Shown here: positions 1-8,413 of the stretch, one piece after another
Layout: each line of letters begins with the position of its first letter
Numbering within the stretch: the first letter of the stretch is position 1
NCBI RefSeq assembly: GCF_001444405.1
Contig: NZ_CP013188.1
Location: 620,001 to 684,000, forward strand
From: Pseudoalteromonas phenolica
Lineage (GTDB): Bacteria; Pseudomonadota; Gammaproteobacteria; Enterobacterales; Alteromonadaceae
Length of the DNA stretch: 64,000 nucleotides
Reading direction: 5' to 3'
Program-made: the position numbers and the translations under genes
The notes under the pieces: model-generated
The model's input: the letters and a program-made list of their open reading frames with translations, nothing else
The model's database searches: none
Told to the model about the DNA's origin: nothing

Positions 1-1
1 G

Positions 2-811
2 CAAATTGATGGTTGGCGCGTTGTCACAGATGCAGTGCATAAAAATGGCGGAAAAATCTTTGCACAAATTTGGCATACAGGGCGAGTATCTCACCCGTAT
101 TTTTACAAAGGCGATGAGGTACTTGCGCCAAGTGCTGTAAAGGTTGAAGGTACTGTGCCGAGAATGCGTGAACTTGAATATCAAACGCCAACCCCTATGA
201 CGCAAGCTCAGATCCAACAAATGGTTGATGATTTTGCACAAGCTGCATCGAATGCCATTGATGCTGGATTTGATGGTGTAGAGATCCACGGTGCTAATGG
301 CTATCTTGTTGACCAGTTTTTGCATTACTCAAGTAATACCCGTGAAGATGAATTTGGTCAGACTCCAGAGAATATGGCACGTTTTCCACTGCAAGTAGTA
401 GATGCCATCAGTGACCGAATTGGCTCAGATAGAACCGCGTTACGTTTATCTCCTGGGGCATATTTCAATATGGAAGCTGACAGCAGAGACAAAGCTGTGT
501 TTGATTATTTGTTAGATCAATTGTCTGAGCGCCAATTAGCGTATCTGCATGTAGGTATCTTCGACGATGCCATGGAATTCGATTATTTAGGCGGTACTGT
601 GAGTAGATATATCCGCCAAAATTATCCACATACACTGGTGGGTGTGGGTGGCTTTTCGGCAGAGACTGGCAGCCATGCAATAGCTGAAGATAAATTCGAT
701 TTACTGGCAATTGGCCGACCTTTCATTGCTAACCCAAATTATGTTGAGCGTGTTCAAGCAGGTGAAACAGTGGTTGAATACTCAGAAGAAATGCTAACAC
801 AACTTGTTTAG
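2..811 (+). CDS. Old yellow enzyme / NemA-type alkene reductase, 5'-truncated by window edge
   Basis: The reading frame is open from base 2, so the gene begins upstream and only about the C-terminal 269 residues are present. The family consists of FMN TIM-barrel NAD(P)H-dependent ene-reductases acting on electron-poor alkenes and nitro compounds. Visible landmarks are QIWHTGR, then VEIHGANGYLVDQFL, whose His and Asn are the usual pair binding the substrate carbonyl or nitro group, the SSNTREDEFG stretch that follows it, and a C-terminal phosphate-binding segment ending LAIGRPFIANP. The protein is cytosolic by family. A strong hairpin terminator follows. NemA is the closest named relative by pattern, but the exact subfamily cannot be fixed without the N-terminus. 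Confidence 0.93.
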   Translation, partial: QIDGWRVVTDAVHKNGGKIFAQIWHTGRVSHPYFYKGDEVLAPSAVKVEGTVPRMRELEYQTPTPMTQAQIQQMVDDFAQAASNAIDAGFDGVEIHGANGYLVDQFLHYSSNTREDEFGQTPENMARFPLQVVDAISDRIGSDRTALRLSPGAYFNMEADSRDKAVFDYLLDQLSERQLAYLHVGIFDDAMEFDYLGGTVSRYIRQNYPHTLVGVGGFSAETGSHAIAEDKFDLLAIGRPFIANPNYVERVQAGETVVEYSEEMLTQLV

Positions 812-864
812 AGCTGAGGTTTTAGCAAAATAAAAAAGTTTCCGATTTAAAATTCACTTAGACC

Positions 865-896
865 AAAGTGCTTACTCTTTAGTAAGCACTTTTTTA
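865..896. terminator. Rho-independent terminator, probably bidirectional
   Basis: An 11-bp A/T-flanked stem (AAAGTGCTTAC with its complement) is followed by a run of T. It lies between the convergent ene-reductase and serine-hydrolase genes and can serve both strands. Confidence 0.8.
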
Positions 897-915
897 TATT
901 TTTTAATTATTTTCT

Positions 916-2373
916 TTATTTTATCTTTTGTAATTCAAATCGACCGGCAACAGTTAGTCCTGTCACGATTTTACCATCGAATTTAAAAACAAACTCATTG
1001 CCAGAAACAGCACTGATGAATTTCGAGGTGTTTTCCGGCACGAGCCTAGACGGCATTACGTCCCCCGGATTTTGAATTGCCACCTTACCTTCGTTCACGC
1101 TAATTTTAGAGATGAAGTCGCCGTTATAACCAATGTCAGTAAGTAGCAGGTATTCACCTTTATAGGCGTCTAGTTGTTGGGGGGTTAATGTGACAGGCTG
1201 AATGACAGTTTGCTCTAAGAATGCAACATCATAATGCTTAGATAATGTTGCCATAATTTCGTTGTTCAGTGTATTTGCGTTGTCACCGTTGGACATCACG
1301 ACAAAAGCATCGCCTTTATTTACTAACGCTTTAAAGTCATTTGTGAAACCAAGGTTTTTTCCTCCGTGTCCGAATGCAAGTTGTCCATCAACGTCCATTA
1401 ATGCAGGGCCTAGGCCCCAATCATTTTTATGTTTGGTAAACATGGCTTGTACGGTTTCTTTTTGCAAAATACCATCTTTCTTACCGTTCATAATGGCTTG
1501 CATATGAGCGGCATACTTTAAAATATCAGTTGGGGTTGTCCAAAGACCAGCTGCTGGTTTTTCAGGGTAATCATTGAATACTGCTGAATGCATATTGCCA
1601 CCACCATCAAATGCAGCGCTGGCTCGTGTCTTAAGATCATTTGGTAATGTATGTGCATAGGTGCTGTTCAGCATCCCCATAGGTTTTAAGATGTTTGCAT
1701 CGGTAAACTCAGCAAATGTCTGTCCGCTAATTTGCTCAACCAGTAACTGCATAACCGTGTAGCCACCACCAGAATAACGCCATTCAGAACCTGGCGTTAA
1801 TACAACTTCGACTTTAGCCGTGTTACCTTTACCATCTAAGACATCGATAGTTGAAGGAACGTTATCACCTGTTGAATAGCCGGGGAACCCGTGCACTGAT
1901 AACCCTGCGGTATGAGTGAGTAGCTGTCTAAGGGTGACAGGTGTTTCTTTAGATAGCTTAGCGCCAGTTAATTGATAACCTTTTAGGTATTTGTTTACAT
2001 CTTCGTCTAAAGACAGCTTTCCTTGCTCAACTAATTTTAACGCGGCTAATGCACCTATGGGTTTACTAATTGAGCCTGCCTGAAACAACGTATGTTCGCT
2101 TACTAGTTGTTTTGTCTTACTGTTAGCTATGCCAAATCCTTTAGCCCAAACAATCTCACCATTTTTTAATACTGCGATGCTTAAACCCGGCACATTCTCT
2201 TCAGCCATTCTTTGAATCAAGCTAGTATTAGGTTGTGATTCTCCAGCAATAACAATGCTTTTTTGAATATGTTGCTCGATTGTGTCTGCAGCATGGATTG
2301 GTTGGCTAAGCGTGCCTGCGACGAGTACCAAGCTACCAGCAATGGCAATACTAACGGATTTCCTTGTAAACAT
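916..2373 (-). CDS. Secreted serine hydrolase of the beta-lactamase/PBP (class C, EstB-like) family
   Basis: This 485-residue protein starts with a Sec signal peptide of about 28 residues ending PIHA. The penicillin-binding/beta-lactamase fold is shown by SISK at residues 101-104 (SxxK with the nucleophilic Ser), a YSGG motif in WRYSGGGY as the YxN-like second motif, and HGG in FGHGGKNLGF replacing KTG. That set is typical of periplasmic or secreted esterase, D-aminopeptidase or peptidase-like members rather than true antibiotic-hydrolysing AmpC, and the C-terminal roughly 100 residues form an extra beta-rich domain. It is monocistronic, convergent with the upstream gene. The substrate cannot be told from sequence. 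The ATG start is supported by the signal peptide. Confidence 0.9.
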   Translation of the reverse strand: MFTRKSVSIAIAGSLVLVAGTLSQPIHAADTIEQHIQKSIVIAGESQPNTSLIQRMAEENVPGLSIAVLKNGEIVWAKGFGIANSKTKQLVSEHTLFQAGSISKPIGALAALKLVEQGKLSLDEDVNKYLKGYQLTGAKLSKETPVTLRQLLTHTAGLSVHGFPGYSTGDNVPSTIDVLDGKGNTAKVEVVLTPGSEWRYSGGGYTVMQLLVEQISGQTFAEFTDANILKPMGMLNSTYAHTLPNDLKTRASAAFDGGGNMHSAVFNDYPEKPAAGLWTTPTDILKYAAHMQAIMNGKKDGILQKETVQAMFTKHKNDWGLGPALMDVDGQLAFGHGGKNLGFTNDFKALVNKGDAFVVMSNGDNANTLNNEIMATLSKHYDVAFLEQTVIQPVTLTPQQLDAYKGEYLLLTDIGYNGDFISKISVNEGKVAIQNPGDVMPSRLVPENTSKFISAVSGNEFVFKFDGKIVTGLTVAGRFELQKIK

Positions 2374-2470
2374 AACGGTTCCTCAATTATTCGAGATAGG
2401 GGAGTTTAATCTTTAAGCTATCAAAGTTGTTGATTGGTGACTACTGAATTGAAATGCTTGTTTACAAATA

Positions 2471-2503
2471 AAAAAACGGCGAGTCATAAGCTCGCCGTTT
2501 TGT
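2471..2503 (-). terminator. Rho-independent terminator of the 2530-3582 gene
   Basis: A perfect 10-bp stem AAACGGCGAG/CTCGCCGTTT is followed on the minus strand by seven T. It lies about 30 bases past the stop of the unrecognised exported protein. Confidence 0.8.
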
Positions 2504-2529
2504 TTGGGGGATCTTCGTCAAATAAAAAT

Positions 2530-3582
2530 TTATTGAAAGTACTGAGTCAATGCTTGTTTTAAGTGTTCAGCCATCGCGTCGCGGTGATATTTTCTGACAC
2601 CATAACTTTGCTCTAGGTGAATAAAGCGTTTTGCTGAAGCATCAGCGCTTTTGTGGCAACTATCTACAGAGCCATTTGAGTGGCGACCTTGCACATTCCA
2701 CGTACCACCAAGACTTTTTGTATCGTTACCATAAACACAGGCTTTAATTTTGCCACCCGCTTCTACGTTTTTTCTGAGCAGTTGCATAATGCTGTGTTCA
2801 TCATCGTTGGTTGCGTAGCGCACACCTTCACTTAAGTTAAGCATTAGGTCGTTATCAGTCCCACATTGAGATTGTAATTTGGCGCGAGTTGTAGAGCCGA
2901 AACCATGGTATTGAATAAATACGGTAGCGTCATCGTAGTTACTAGCTTGCTCGTGAGCGACTTGAAAATAAGACTCGGTTTGGTGAGCAACGTCACTTGC
3001 AGAATAGTTAGTCCCTGTACACTCACTAATATCATGACTGCTGTCGCGTCTTGTACCAGCAAGCATCAGCAATTTGCTCTGCGTATGTAAAAAAGCGTCA
3101 ATTGATTGGGTTCCTGTGAAAGAGTCGCGCTTTGGGTGAGGTGCTTGAAGAACTGCGTTTAGACCATTTGGGTTTAGCACATATGTACCACCACCTTTAA
3201 AATCGCTACTTGGTAGTTGGTTTTTCTCTTGTAATAAGTAGTAAGTATTACCTGTGTCTACATCTGAAAATTGTATGACTAGGTAGTCAATTTGTTGCGC
3301 GTATTCTTCTGCCAGCGGCCAGTTTTGTTGATAAAAAGCTTCAAACATTTTTTCGAATGTTAGTTGGTCGTGTGCTGATGGCATCACCCAGCGGTTATCA
3401 GCTTTGGTGCCATAGTTATATGACTTTAAATGTCTATCTAATTCACCTGACATGATTGTGAGCGCTTTAGAAGGAAAACTGAAAAAGGTAATTAGAAAAA
3501 GTAAGCAAGTGATGATGACATAAAACACGAGAGGACGTGCGCCGTTTGATGTATTGGTTGTTTCAGATCCGAATAAATGCAT
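2530..3582 (-). CDS. Unrecognised exported or membrane-anchored protein, possibly a metal-dependent hydrolase
   Basis: I do not recognise the family. The start is set at the ATG preceded by GGGGTG six bases upstream; an in-frame TTG lies four codons earlier. After about 15 polar residues there is one hydrophobic segment (FYVIITCLLFLITFF), giving a signal anchor or uncleaved signal. The rest is soluble, with clustered conserved-looking polar motifs: APHPKRD, TRRDSS, SDVAH, FIQYHGF and, near the end, FIHLEQSYGVR. The arrangement HPxxD ... HGF ... LExxxxxR recalls zinc-dependent amidohydrolase/M14-like folds, but this is only pattern resemblance. The gene is monocistronic with its own terminator. 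Five or six Cys residues in the exported part could form disulfides. Confidence 0.75.
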   Translation of the reverse strand: MHLFGSETTNTSNGARPLVFYVIITCLLFLITFFSFPSKALTIMSGELDRHLKSYNYGTKADNRWVMPSAHDQLTFEKMFEAFYQQNWPLAEEYAQQIDYLVIQFSDVDTGNTYYLLQEKNQLPSSDFKGGGTYVLNPNGLNAVLQAPHPKRDSFTGTQSIDAFLHTQSKLLMLAGTRRDSSHDISECTGTNYSASDVAHQTESYFQVAHEQASNYDDATVFIQYHGFGSTTRAKLQSQCGTDNDLMLNLSEGVRYATNDDEHSIMQLLRKNVEAGGKIKACVYGNDTKSLGGTWNVQGRHSNGSVDSCHKSADASAKRFIHLEQSYGVRKYHRDAMAEHLKQALTQYFQ

Positions 3583-3809
3583 ATTGCACCCCAAATATGT
3601 TGAAAACTGACCCAGTACATCCTTGGTAATACTTAAAAAGTATTAGTCTGCTTTTTTAAATTACTAAAGTTGTATTATTAATATCAGGGTTTGCAAAAAA
3701 GTACTAGTATGTGGATTTAAAATGAGTAAATAGTATTGGTTTTTAGTGTGCTATGTGGGGCACCATCAAAATGACATGCATAGTCACTTTGATGGAGATG
3801 ACTTTCAAA

Positions 3810-4997
3810 TTATAGTTGGGCGTGAGGGCCGAATACTTCATAATGAATTCGACTGCTGCAGACCCCCAAGTTTTCTAGCTCGGTTTTAGCAAATCTCATA
3901 AACTCAATCGGCCCGCAAATATAGAAGTTACCAGTTTGTTTAGGCAATTCTATTTGCGAAAAATTAATCAATCCATTTGATTGGTTTTGCTCTAACTGAG
4001 TCTCTTTCGTTTCTCTTAGCCAAGTATGGTGTGCCCATTGGTTTTGCTCACATATAGTTGCAGTCTGAAGTGCAAACGAATGCTGTTCTTGGTTTTCACA
4101 CGCATGTAAGAATGTAACAGGGTGTGGGTATTTAATATCAGACTTAAATTCAAGCATAGATTGCATTGGCGTGATGCCAACCCCTGCCGAAATAAGCACA
4201 ACTGGAGATTGTTTATCTGAGAAATAGAAATCTCCGACAGGAGCATGTAAGTCAACAACATCACCAACATTTAAATGATCGTGCAGGAAGTTTGAAACAA
4301 TCCCATTATGCTGGCCCAATTCCCGTTTTACCGAGATACGATAGCTGCGCCCATTAGGCTTAGCAGATAGCGAGTATTGACGTATTTCTGTGTGTTCAAA
4401 ATGCTCACTGCTGATTTCAATACCTAAGTATTGGCCAGGTTTAAAGTCAGCAACGGCTTGCTCATCGACAGGAACGAATACAAAGCTAGTAACCAATTTT
4501 GACTCTGGTGTTTTACTTACGAGTCTAAATGCACGTTTGCCTTGCCAACCTCCAAGCTTATTGGCGTTTTCTGTATAAATTGAGTTTTCCTTATTGATAA
4601 AAATATCAGCAAGTACGCCATAAGCTGTGGTCCAAGCATCTTCAATTTCTTGAGTGAAGTCTGAACCTAATAATTCTCTAAACGTCTCAATTAAATGCAG
4701 ACCAACAATGTCATAGTGATGCGCTTGAATATAAAAGCTAGCGTGTTTGTTTGCAATTCGCTCTACTGCACTTTTTAATGCACTTAGGTTGTCTATGTTT
4801 TTTGCATAGGCCAATATTGCTTCAAATAATGCGACTTTTTGACGACCAGTATGCTGGTTACTCATGTTGAAAATGTGTTTAAGCTCAGGGTTTTCTCTAA
4901 ACATACGATTATAGAAATGATCAGTGATGGCACTACCACTTTGTTCAATAATGACTGATGTACTTTTAACAATATCTATGTGCTGTTTGGTTAACAT
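3810..4997 (-). CDS. hmp: Flavohaemoglobin, nitric oxide dioxygenase
   Basis: This 395-residue protein has the full three-domain layout: a globin domain (residues 1-138) carrying the distal Tyr29 and Gln53, proximal haem ligand His85 and Tyr95; an FAD domain with the RQYSLS signature; and an NAD(P)H domain with ICGPIEFM near the C-terminus. The family oxidises NO to nitrate with O2 and NADPH in the cytosol, protecting against nitrosative stress. It is 14 bases downstream of a small membrane-protein gene on the same strand, so the two are probably co-transcribed. I did not find a convincing NsrR or NorR site upstream. Length and key residues match Escherichia coli Hmp closely. Confidence 0.97.
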   Translation of the reverse strand: MLTKQHIDIVKSTSVIIEQSGSAITDHFYNRMFRENPELKHIFNMSNQHTGRQKVALFEAILAYAKNIDNLSALKSAVERIANKHASFYIQAHHYDIVGLHLIETFRELLGSDFTQEIEDAWTTAYGVLADIFINKENSIYTENANKLGGWQGKRAFRLVSKTPESKLVTSFVFVPVDEQAVADFKPGQYLGIEISSEHFEHTEIRQYSLSAKPNGRSYRISVKRELGQHNGIVSNFLHDHLNVGDVVDLHAPVGDFYFSDKQSPVVLISAGVGITPMQSMLEFKSDIKYPHPVTFLHACENQEQHSFALQTATICEQNQWAHHTWLRETKETQLEQNQSNGLINFSQIELPKQTGNFYICGPIEFMRFAKTELENLGVCSSRIHYEVFGPHAQL

Positions 4998-5011
4998 GAT
5001 TTTCCTCAGGA

Positions 5012-5260
5012 TTAAAAACTTGTGTGACCTAAGTGATAAGCGCCGATACAGCGAACCACATAAGCAACTTTGAATAACGCGCTAAAAATGATTGTTGCGA
5101 TATGGCTAGCAATCTGAACAGATAAAGAGAAATGTTCTGCTAGTGAAAAACTAATAATGAGCGAGCAGAGCGTCAGTAATAACAAAATCACCATGGCACG
5201 GCTGCCGAACTTTAAGCAGTATTGATAAAGGGGTTGCTCTGATAAGGATTTTGGTTGCAT
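5012..5260 (-). CDS. Small membrane protein upstream of hmp
   Basis: This 82-residue protein has two hydrophobic segments, around residues 22-40 (VILLLLTLCSLIISF) and 48-68 (IASHIATIIFSALFKVAYVV), and no enzyme motif. The family is not recognised. It is first in a two-gene unit with hmp, which suggests co-induction under NO stress, though nothing in its sequence shows a haem or NO role. A GAGTAAG sequence precedes the ATG. The 240-base region beyond it is the divergent promoter region shared with the histidine kinase gene. Confidence 0.7.
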   Translation of the reverse strand: MQPKSLSEQPLYQYCLKFGSRAMVILLLLTLCSLIISFSLAEHFSLSVQIASHIATIIFSALFKVAYVVRCIGAYHLGHTSF

Positions 5261-5500
5261 AAAGCTTACTCTTAATTAAACGCGACGAGCTATACAAATC
5301 AACATTAGTGCCAGTTTTTATCTTATTGATATTATTGGGTTAAATTTAATTTCTTATTGTTTTTTGAGTCATTGTGACCTTGTTGTGAGTGAGTCTTTTT
5401 GACTTGTATGTGTGAAATTGTATTGGGCTTTAGTTGGAATCGTTTTCGATTACGCGCTAGACTTTCATTTTGGTTGTTAATCAAGTGTTTAATCTAGAAT

Positions 5501-7663
5501 ATGAAAATTGCTTTTTTTGTGTTTTTTGCATTTTTTAGTGCGGCAGCTTTCAGCTCTGCTAACGTGAAGTTTGATGAATTTAAAGTGCAAGCTGAAAGCA
5601 CTAAATCATCTAAAGAACGGCAGGTTTTGCTTAAAAAAGCGGATGATTTATTAAATAGTAGTCTATTGTCACAAGCGCAAACCGCTTATGTGCTTCATAG
5701 AGCTGCTCTTGTGTGTATACGCGAGGGGTGTTTTGATCAAACAATCATTTATTTGGCGAAATTAGAAACCCTACTTGAGTCATTTGAGAGCTTAGAATAC
5801 TCAGGTAAGTTAAACCTTTCACGCGGAAATATGGCTATTACTCGAGGTAATCATTTCGATGCAGTCCCTTATTTAAAAGCTGCCGCGAACTTTTTTGAGC
5901 AAGCTGAGTTACATACTCTATCATCACATGCTAATCGATTTTTAGCTCATGCTTTTCAGCAGTTAAACAAATATTCTGATGCCGTTATCGCATTAGATGC
6001 TTCTCTTGATGCCGCTGTAAAAGCAGAAAATGTGCAGCTTGAAATGGCAGTTGCAAGACAGAAAAGTGCCATTTATACCAGCCTAGATTTAGTTGAAAAA
6101 TCACTAGAGATTCAGTTGCAGCAATTGCAAAAAATTCCATATTTGCCCAAAAAATCTCAAGAATTTTGGATGAGCGACACGCTGTGGGGGTTAGCTGAGA
6201 GCTATGCTGCGCTTGAAGAGCATGCAAAAAGCTATGACTACTTTAAGAAGGTTTACGAGTTAGATAAAAGGCTTAATGGAAAGCAAGATCAGGCTGTAAC
6301 TCTAAGGCGAATGGGTGAACAAAAAGTCGCCTTAAAACAATTTGTTGAAGCTTCTGAGCATTTTAATCTTTCGTTAGAAATATTGAATGAGCTAGATATT
6401 CCATTAGCTGTTTTAGATACGCAAACTTACATCAGTGAAATGCATCTTCGCCAAGGAAAACTTCAGTTAGCGAAAGACTCACTAGAAACAATCATTGAGC
6501 ATTTAGATATAAACAAGAATGTGAAATCATATTCACGAGTAAGTTACCTTTTAATTGATGCTTACTTACAAAGTGAATTGTATGAACAAGCGCACAGTCA
6601 ACTTAGGTTAATTGAGCGGCTTAAAAGCAATGACATAGCTAAGTATTATGGCTTTTTAGCGCAAGCATTACAGGGGATGGGGGATTTAGCTGGCGCGTTT
6701 GAGGCACAAAATCAAATGCACATGGCCTACAAAAATAAAATGAAAGAGCAAGGAAGTTTGAAAACGCTTGTTTTAGCATCAGAATCAGAATATGTCACAG
6801 GTCAGTTTGAATTGAAGCAGGCAAAAGCTGAACAAGCCTTGTTAAAAGCTGAGCAAACGCTTACGCATTACATTGGCTTTTCAATTGTCGCCGTGCTTTT
6901 GTCTATCATTGGATTTGTTTTAGTCTTTACTCGGCAAAGAAGGGCTCGCCTAGAGCAAGAAGCCAAGCATTTAAATCAAGCATTAGAACTTAAAAAGCAA
7001 CTGCTTGCTGATGTGTCTCATGAGTTACGTACACCGCTGGCCGTTTTGAAGCTTCATTTAGAGGCGCTTGAGCATAATCTTGTGTCAGACCCTCAAGCAA
7101 CTTACAAGGTATTAAACCAAAGGTTAGATAACTTAAATCTTTTGATTTCAGATATTTATGAGCTGGCTCAGGCTGATACAGGTACGTTCAACTTAAATTT
7201 AGAAAAGCATGATGCGAGTGAGCTATTCGATGACTTAGCTGGGCAAATTGAAGATGTACTTTGCGATCATGATTTGCATCTTGAAGTGAAAAAGTCACCT
7301 CTCGATAAAGTTTTACTTGAAGTAGACGCGGCAAGGTTACATCAAGTAGTTGCTAATTTGAGTCGAAATTCTATCCATTACACAGATAAACCTGGGGAAG
7401 TGTGCTTTGAAATCTCACATAATGAACAGGTTGTAATTTTGTCTTTCTCGGATTCAAGCCCGGGCGTATCTGAACAAGATTTGCCGCATTTATTTGAACG
7501 TTTATTCCGCTGTGATAAGTCGCGAAGTCGTGATCTAGGTGGGTCGGGATTAGGGTTATCTATTTGTGAAAAGGTAGTAGAAGCCCATGGTGGTGAAATT
7601 AGTGCTTTTCACAGTGAATTAGGTGGTTTAAAAATAGAAATTACATTACCTAAAGTGTTATAG
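5501..7663 (+). CDS. Periplasmic-TPR sensor histidine kinase
   Basis: This 720-residue protein has a signal peptide (first 20 residues, ending SSA), then about 430 residues of helical tetratricopeptide-like repeats predicted to lie in the periplasm, one membrane span around 455-478, and a cytosolic kinase core. The HisKA box DVSHELRTPLAVL carries the phospho-acceptor His507; the ATPase domain has NLSRNSIHY (N box), DSSPGVSEQDLP (G1-like) and GGSGLGLSI (G2). The class resembles BaeS/PhoR-type kinases. No response regulator gene is adjacent, so it is an orphan in this window. It is transcribed divergently from hmp. The two small leader-peptide genes begin 175 bases downstream on the same strand, so a functional link is possible but unproven. 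Confidence 0.92.
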   Translation: MKIAFFVFFAFFSAAAFSSANVKFDEFKVQAESTKSSKERQVLLKKADDLLNSSLLSQAQTAYVLHRAALVCIREGCFDQTIIYLAKLETLLESFESLEYSGKLNLSRGNMAITRGNHFDAVPYLKAAANFFEQAELHTLSSHANRFLAHAFQQLNKYSDAVIALDASLDAAVKAENVQLEMAVARQKSAIYTSLDLVEKSLEIQLQQLQKIPYLPKKSQEFWMSDTLWGLAESYAALEEHAKSYDYFKKVYELDKRLNGKQDQAVTLRRMGEQKVALKQFVEASEHFNLSLEILNELDIPLAVLDTQTYISEMHLRQGKLQLAKDSLETIIEHLDINKNVKSYSRVSYLLIDAYLQSELYEQAHSQLRLIERLKSNDIAKYYGFLAQALQGMGDLAGAFEAQNQMHMAYKNKMKEQGSLKTLVLASESEYVTGQFELKQAKAEQALLKAEQTLTHYIGFSIVAVLLSIIGFVLVFTRQRRARLEQEAKHLNQALELKKQLLADVSHELRTPLAVLKLHLEALEHNLVSDPQATYKVLNQRLDNLNLLISDIYELAQADTGTFNLNLEKHDASELFDDLAGQIEDVLCDHDLHLEVKKSPLDKVLLEVDAARLHQVVANLSRNSIHYTDKPGEVCFEISHNEQVVILSFSDSSPGVSEQDLPHLFERLFRCDKSRSRDLGGSGLGLSICEKVVEAHGGEISAFHSELGGLKIEITLPKVL

Positions 7664-7672
7664 GGCGCAATT

Positions 7673-7716
7673 ATGCCAATCCTAATAATAGATCGCTGAA
7701 TTAGGAGGATTGGTAT
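7673..7716. repeat. Short intergenic inverted-repeat element with CCAATCC/GGATTGG ends
   Basis: The ends ATGCCAATCC and GGATTGGTAT are inverted repeats matching at nine of ten positions around a 24-base centre. The same terminal motif bounds a longer element at 35245-35392. It could be a small dispersed repeat or a weak terminator of the kinase gene. Confidence 0.4.
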
Positions 7717-7838
7717 TGTATATTCAATTCTAGATAGTTTTTAAGGTGTTTAATATTTATTCATTCTAACTGTTTTCTAACACGTTTCAGAAAGGGATGT
7801 TAATTTAATGTTTCATCAACTGTCTAAGGAGAAGAACG

Positions 7839-8009
7839 ATGAAACTTTCACTTAAAAAGAAAAACCTTAAAACACTTAAACAACCTTTAGCTAATAAACA
7901 GTTAGGCGCAGCTGCGACACCTCAGATTGGTGGCGGAGCAAAGCCGATTGATGATGACACATTTACCCATCCGTTCATTTGTACATCGTTTGTTGGTTTT
8001 ACTTGCTAA
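7839..8009 (+). CDS. Small double-glycine-leader peptide 1 (candidate RiPP precursor)
   Basis: This 56-codon gene has a strong AAGGAG eight bases before the ATG. The product has a Lys/Leu-rich amphipathic leader (MKLSLKKKNLKTLK...) ending at a GGG, then a core of about 23 residues rich in Thr/Ser with two Cys, the last residue being Cys (…ICTSFVGFTC). That leader-GG-core architecture is what peptidase-C39 exported peptides and class I lanthipeptide-like precursors show. The gene is tandem with a second, similar gene 15 bases downstream, sharing one terminator. No modification enzyme or transporter gene is nearby. Presence as a real gene is well supported by the Shine-Dalgarno and the paralogue; modification is inference. 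Confidence 0.75.
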   Translation: MKLSLKKKNLKTLKQPLANKQLGAAATPQIGGGAKPIDDDTFTHPFICTSFVGFTC

Positions 8010-8024
8010 TCAGAAGGAATTAAC

Positions 8025-8177
8025 ATGTTGAAATTAAATAAAAAGAAGTTAAAAAACTTATCTAAAACGCAAAAGCAATTAGATGAAAAGCAAACGCCAG
8101 CTGTTGCAGGTGGTGTAACCACCTCTCGAGTATGGTGTGTCACTACCGGTCTTTGTACTGATACACAACTTTGCTAA
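8025..8177 (+). CDS. Small double-glycine-leader peptide 2 (candidate RiPP precursor)
   Basis: This 50-codon gene is preceded by AGAAGGAA. The leader MLKLNKKKLKNLSKTQKQ parallels that of the upstream peptide and ends in PAVAGG. The 20-residue core VTTSRVWCVTTGLCTDTQLC has six Thr, one Ser and three Cys, again with a C-terminal Cys. The spacing to the upstream gene is 15 bases and a terminator follows at 8207, so the two are a bicistronic unit. The leaders resemble the LKLNKxxLxxL…GG type seen in many marine and Bacteroidota peptide families. Function (toxin, signal, metallophore) cannot be told. Confidence 0.77.
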   Translation: MLKLNKKKLKNLSKTQKQLDEKQTPAVAGGVTTSRVWCVTTGLCTDTQLC

Positions 8178-8206
8178 GCCACATTAAATTTTTTACGTTC
8201 TAAATA

Positions 8207-8229
8207 AAAAAGAGGCTTAGCCTCTTTTT
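8207..8229 (+). terminator. Rho-independent terminator of the small-peptide pair
   Basis: Nine-bp stem AAAAGAGGC/GCCTCTTTT with a three-base loop and a T run, 30 bases after the second peptide's stop. Confidence 0.8.
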
Positions 8230-8413
8230 CAAACCATAAACTCCAGTCTTTTAAAACGCTTACAATTAAATCGACAACCTGAGTATTTGTAAATTTATTG
8301 TTTATTTTAATAATAATTGCATACAATATATTGCATTCTTGTTAATGTGCTGCTTTAATGTTTTGCGTTTGAGCGAGCTGTTCAAATAAAATACAACAAG
8401 TAAGGAAAAATAA

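Noticed and set aside
5261..5500. NsrR or NorR binding site upstream of the hmp unit
   Set aside because: Searched by eye for the NsrR type palindrome; only AT-rich partial matches, not enough to support a call.
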